NCBI GenBank assembly: GCA_046330225.1
Contig: JAXLTD010000002.1
Coordinates: 310,001-374,000, forward strand
Source of the DNA: CANJIV01 sp046330225
Lineage (GTDB): Bacteria; Actinomycetota; Thermoleophilia; Solirubrobacterales; Solirubrobacteraceae
Reading direction: 5' to 3'
DNA length: 64,000 nt
The notes under the pieces were generated by a model that made no database searches, was not told where the DNA came from, and was given only the letters and a program-made list of their open reading frames with translations. The position numbers and the translations under genes were made by a program. Shown piece after piece: positions 60,672-64,000 of the stretch (positions are counted from its first letter, which is position 1; every line of letters starts with the position of its first letter).

Positions 60672-61420
60672 GCCGCCCCGCCATCGGGGTCACCGCGTCG
60701 CTCGAGACGATGCGGTCCGGGGCGTGGGTCGAGCTGACCGCGGGCACGCCGTTCGCCTACTGCCAGGCGATCCAGCGCGCCGGGGGCCGCGCGGTGATCC
60801 TCGTTCCCGATCCCGCGGACAGCGCCGCGCCGGAGGCGGTCATCGCCACGCTGCAGGGGCTGATCGTCACCGGGTCCTCCAGCGATCTCGACCCCGCCCT
60901 CTACGGGGCGCCGGCCCACGAGGCAACGGACCCGGTCCCGCCCGTGCGGGACGAGTTCGACGTGGCGCTCACGCGCGCCGCGCTCGCCGCCGGCCTGCCG
61001 CTGCTCGGCGTCTGTCGCGGCATGCAGGTCCTCAACGTGGCCTGCGGCGGGACGCTCGAGCAGCATCTGCCCGACGCGGTCGGCCATGGCGACCACCAGG
61101 GCCCGCCGGGCACGTTCGCCGAGCACCCGGTGCGGCTGGAGCCGGGCTCGCTGGCCGCCGCGGCCGCGGGTGCCGAGCAGGCCGAGGTCAAGAGCTACCA
61201 CCACCAAGGGCTGGCGCGGCTGGGTGCGGGGCTGCGGGCGACCGGCTGGTCCGGCCTCGACGGGATCGTGGAGGCGGTCGAGCGGCCGGGCGGCTTCGTC
61301 CTCGGCGTGCTCTGGCACCCCGAGGAGGACCCGGCCTCCCCGGTCATCCCGGCGCTCGTGGCGGCGGCTGGCGGCGGTGCGGATCGGCGCGCGGGTCCGG
61401 TCCGGCCCCGGTCGCATTGA
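60668..61420 (+). CDS. gamma-glutamyl-amine hydrolase, class I GATase-like (peptidase C26, PuuD-like)
   Basis: 250 residues, GTG overlapping the ligase stop codon. The nucleophile is in GVCRGMQVLN (Cys near residue 119), catalytic His and Glu are in GVLWHPEEDP near 220, and HHQG precedes it. In PuuD this enzyme frees the deaminated product and glutamate at the end of the gamma-glutamyl pathway. Its coupling to the ligase gene supports a full pathway here. Confidence 0.88.
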   Translation: MSRPAIGVTASLETMRSGAWVELTAGTPFAYCQAIQRAGGRAVILVPDPADSAAPEAVIATLQGLIVTGSSSDLDPALYGAPAHEATDPVPPVRDEFDVALTRAALAAGLPLLGVCRGMQVLNVACGGTLEQHLPDAVGHGDHQGPPGTFAEHPVRLEPGSLAAAAAGAEQAEVKSYHHQGLARLGAGLRATGWSGLDGIVEAVERPGGFVLGVLWHPEEDPASPVIPALVAAAGGGADRRAGPVRPRSH

Positions 61421-61446
61421 CATTCGTCCGGGCATCGGCATAGGGT
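61417..61446 (+). promoter_or_regulatory. promoter of the permease gene
   Basis: TTGACA (61417-61422), 18-nt spacer, TAGGGT (61441-61446); the -35 overlaps the hydrolase stop codon. The leader would be about 107 nt. Confidence 0.7.
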
Positions 61447-61505
61447 CTGCGCGGCAGTGGATCGCTGGGCAGACCTTTAGCCTGGCGGACCAGGCCGGGA
61501 GACCG

Positions 61506-61535
61506 ATGGAACAGGCCACGGCCGCGTGAGCGGCC
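61506..61535 (+). promoter_or_regulatory. permease leader: 7-codon ORF and hairpin
   Basis: A short frame (ATG 61506 to TGA 61527-61529, encoding MEQATAA) has GGGAGA upstream. Its last codons and stop lie in a hairpin GGCCGC (61520-61525) with GCGGCC (61530-61535), loop GTGA. The permease ribosome site GAGGAGGGG follows 7 nt later. The layout resembles a small translation-dependent leader control. Confidence 0.35.
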
Positions 61536-61559
61536 ACCCTTGAGGAGGGGTGCACGCGC

Positions 61560-63145
61560 ATGAGCAGCACAGACGCCACGGTCAAGAAGACCGACGAGGA
61601 ACGGCTCGCCGAGCTCGGCTACCGGCAGGACCTGAAGCGGTCGTGGAGCGGGTTCCAGAACTTCGCGATCTCGTTCACGATCATCTCGATCCTGGCGGGC
61701 TGCTTCACCACCTACGGCCAGGGCTGGAACAACGGCGGCCCGGTCGTCATCTCGTGGGGCTGGCTTGGCCTCAGCTGCTTCATCCTGATCATCGGCTTCT
61801 GCATGTCGGAGCTCGTGAGCGCCTATCCGACCGCCGGCGGCATCTACTGGTGGGCGGCTGAGCTCGGCGGGCCGGGCTGGGCCTGGTTCACCGGCTGGTT
61901 CAACCTCACCGGCCTCATCGCCATCGTCGCCTCGGTCGACTACGCCTGTGCGACGTTCCTCAACACGATCCTCGGGCTCTACGGGGTGGACATATTCGGG
62001 ATGAACTTCGGGGACACGAGCAGCATCCTGTCCGAGACGTTCGTCCTGTTCGTGATCATCCTGCTCCTCCACGTGGTCGTGAACATCTTCACCTCGCACT
62101 TGGTGGCGGTGTTCAACTCGGTCTCGGTCTGGTGGCACGTCATCGGCGTTGCCGCGATCGTCGTCGTGCTCGTGCTCGTCCCGGACAAGCACGCGAGCGC
62201 CGATTTCGTCTTCACGAAGACCATCAACAACTCCGGGTTCAGCGAGGGGATGTTCTGGTTCTACGTCTTCCCGGTCGGCCTGTTGCTCACCCAGTACACG
62301 ATCACCGGATTCGACGCCTCGGCCCACATCTCCGAGGAGACGCACGGGCCGACGAATCGGCGCCGAAGGGCGTGTGGCGGTCGATCTTCTACTCGGCGAT
62401 CATCGGCTGGATCGTGCTGCTGGCGATCACCTTCGCGGCGGCCGACCCGAAGGCCATCACCGAGGCCGGCGGCTCGTCCATCGCCGTCTTCCAGTCGGCG
62501 ATGGGGCCCGCCTGGGTCAAGTTCATCCTCATCATCTCGACCGTGGGCCAGCTGTTCTGCGGGATGAGCTGCCTCACGAGCTCCTCGCGGATGTGCTTCG
62601 CGTTCAGTCGCGACGGCGCCCTGCCGGGCTGGCGGATCTGGAGCAAGGTGAACAAGGAGCGGATCCCGTTCAACGCGGTCATGCTGTGCGCCACCGTCGC
62701 GCTCATCATCACGATCCCGGCGCTGAAGGGGAACAAGGCCGGCTTCCCGGTCGCCTTCTTCGCGGTGGTCGCGATCGGCGTGATCGGGCTCTACATCGCC
62801 TACGTGATCCCGATCTACCTGCGCCTGCGCAAGGGGGACGCGTTCAAGCCGGGCCCGTGGACGCTCGGGAAGAAGTACAAGTGGATGTGCACGATCGCGG
62901 TCATCGAGGTCGTCCTCGCCACGATCGTCTTCTCGCTCCCGTTCACGCCCGCCGGCGTGCCGTGGCGCGATGAGTTCGACACTTCGGCCGTGAACTACGC
63001 GCCGATCGCGGTCGGCTTCGTGTTCGCCGTGGTCGGGATCTGGTGGCTCGTGAGCGCGCGCAAGACCTTCACCGGCCCGCGCCGCAACGTCGACGATCCT
63101 GACCAGACCGCGCTCGCGGCGCCAACGGGCCCCGCGGCCCCGTAG
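61560..63145 (+). pseudogene. APC-superfamily amino-acid/amine permease with a single-base frameshift
   Basis: The N-terminal part (from ATG 61560) and the C-terminal part (to 63145) lie in different frames of one permease. The APC family opening WSGFQNFAISFTIISILAGC is followed by about twelve transmembrane helices when joined. Frame 1 is permease-like up to HISEETHG at about 62348. Permease sequence then resumes in the +2-shifted frame as DESAPKGVWRSIFYSA. Adding one G to the GGG run at 62346-62348 restores a complete protein of about 528 residues. The rest of the gene shows no decay, so a sequencing error is as likely as a fresh mutation. It follows the ligase and hydrolase genes and probably imports the amine. 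Confidence 0.85.
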
Positions 63146-63254
63146 GCACCGCGCATGACGTGCCGCCCCCCGTCCCGGCTGCCTCGGCGCCCGGGACGGG
63201 GCCGCTGGCGCGTTCCCCGCTCCTCCCGCTGACCCTCACCCGGCCGACCCTGCC

Positions 63255-64000
63255 ATGTCCGACACCCTCACGGTCCTCGAGCCCGCCACCGAGCAGCCGC
63301 TCGCCGAGATCCCGCGCGGCGGGGCGGAGGAGGCCGACGCCGCCGTCGCTGCCGCCCAGGCCGCCTTCCCGGCCTGGCGGGCGGTCTCGTCGACCGACCG
63401 CGCGAAGCTCCTGGCCCGGCTGAGCGAGGCGCTGGAGGGCGAGCGGGAGTCGCTCGCCCGCCTGGAGGCCCGCAACGCCGGCAAGCCGATCAGCGGCGCC
63501 CGCGGCGAGATCGCACAGGTCGTCGACGTGTTCCGGTACTACGCCGGCGCCCCCGAGCGCCTGCTCGGCGACACGATCCCCGCCGCCGGCGGGGTGGCGA
63601 TGACCTTCCGCGAGCCGCTCGGGGTCGTCGGGCTCATCACGCCCTGGAACTTCCCGCTCGCGATCGCCTCCTGGAAGGTCGCCCCGGCGCTGGCCGCGGG
63701 CAACACCGTCGTGCTCAAGCCCGCCGAGCTCACGCCGCTCACCGCGGTCGAGCTGGAGCGCATCGCGCTCGAAGCCGGCCTGCCCGAGGGCGTCCTCAAC
63801 GTGGTGGTCGGGCCGGGCCGGACCGTCGGCCAGCGGCTCGTCGAGCACCCCGGGGTCGCGAAGATCGCCTTCACCGGCTCCACGGAGGTCGGCCGCAGCA
63901 TCGCCGCCGGCGCGGCCCAGACCATCAAGCGGGTCACGCTCGAGCTTGGCGGCAAGTCGGCGAACATCGTGTTCGCCGATGCCGACGTGGCCAAGGCTGC
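63255..64000 (+). CDS. aldehyde dehydrogenase, NAD(P)-dependent (partial, runs off the window)
   Basis: 248 residues are visible before the window ends. The ALDH N-terminal and cofactor domain is intact: GVVGLITPWNFPLAIASWKV, VVLKPAELTPL, IAFTGSTEVGR, and the general-base Glu in LELGGKSANIVF. The catalytic Cys lies beyond 64000. In a Puu-like pathway this enzyme oxidises the gamma-glutamyl aldehyde (PuuC step). The gene lies 110 nt after the permease; no strong ribosome site is seen before the ATG. Confidence 0.9.
   Translation, partial: MSDTLTVLEPATEQPLAEIPRGGAEEADAAVAAAQAAFPAWRAVSSTDRAKLLARLSEALEGERESLARLEARNAGKPISGARGEIAQVVDVFRYYAGAPERLLGDTIPAAGGVAMTFREPLGVVGLITPWNFPLAIASWKVAPALAAGNTVVLKPAELTPLTAVELERIALEAGLPEGVLNVVVGPGRTVGQRLVEHPGVAKIAFTGSTEVGRSIAAGAAQTIKRVTLELGGKSANIVFADADVAKA

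Overview
The window is 64 kb of very GC-rich chromosome, densely coded on both strands, with no insertion sequence, prophage or CRISPR array. It suggests an actinobacterium of the class Thermoleophilia (Solirubrobacterales-like). The lineage markers are CarD and DisA together with F420-linked enzymes (an LLM-class oxidoreductase and an F420:NADPH reductase-like protein), and small exported proteins with an N-terminal 'SPAMAIALIALFVALGG' segment. A secreted propeller protein also ends in a collagen-like and basic beta-rich tail of the kind seen in that group. The taxonomic call is an inference; there is no rRNA gene to test it.

Positions 1-19557 hold a housekeeping block: dusB (3' end), greA, lysS, clpC, radA, disA, carD, ispD, a PHP phosphoesterase, ispF, cysS, rlmB and a sigH-type sigma gene. 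The order closely follows the Bacillus dusB-lysS-clpC-radA-disA-ispD-ispF-cysS-rlmB-sigH region. Two insertions interrupt it: a TetR regulator with exported proteins (5.4-8.3 kb), and a minus-strand lipid group of acyltransferase, SRPBCC protein and SCP2-alpha/beta hydrolase (13.8-16.5 kb).

Positions 19.5-34.6 kb are mixed. They hold the tag DNA glycosylase, a seven-bladed secreted propeller, tRNA-Thr(TGT) and a sugar-nucleotide epimerase. A PlsC-GpsA fusion protein joins two steps of phosphatidic acid synthesis. Two ECF sigma genes follow with membrane partners (one a clear RskA-type anti-sigma factor), then a zinc-finger rhomboid, a BtuF-like protein, a pterin dehydratase, a secreted nitrilase-fold/Asp-box protein and a CorC/HlyC transporter. 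A convergent gap at 34.3-34.6 kb holds a strongly folded, unrecognised RNA element.

Positions 34.6-51.9 kb hold fatty-acid and F420 redox genes, xseAB, a HEAT-repeat plus GT2 glycosyltransferase pair and a cell-wall-binding lipoprotein. A c-di-AMP (ydaO/yuaA) riboswitch lies ahead of an NlpC/P60 hydrolase, so the DisA made at 10 kb has a plausible RNA target in the same window. A pspA-pspAA operon, an FAD amine oxidase-like gene, an SDR/F420 reductase pair and an acyl-CoA dehydrogenase follow.

Positions 51.9-64 kb are catabolic. They hold an acyl-CoA synthetase with an exporter, and a GntR-regulated choline-type kinase plus dimethylglycine/sarcosine dehydrogenase operon. A Puu-like gamma-glutamylation cluster follows: FadR-type regulator, glutamine synthetase-like ligase, C26 hydrolase, permease and aldehyde dehydrogenase cut by the window end. 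The permease has a one-base frameshift.

Two expression habits run through the window. About fourteen genes have a TAnnnT -10 element only 5-8 nt before the start codon, which predicts leaderless mRNAs. Operon genes are mostly coupled by NTGA stop/start overlaps, including two that appear to use CTG as start codon.
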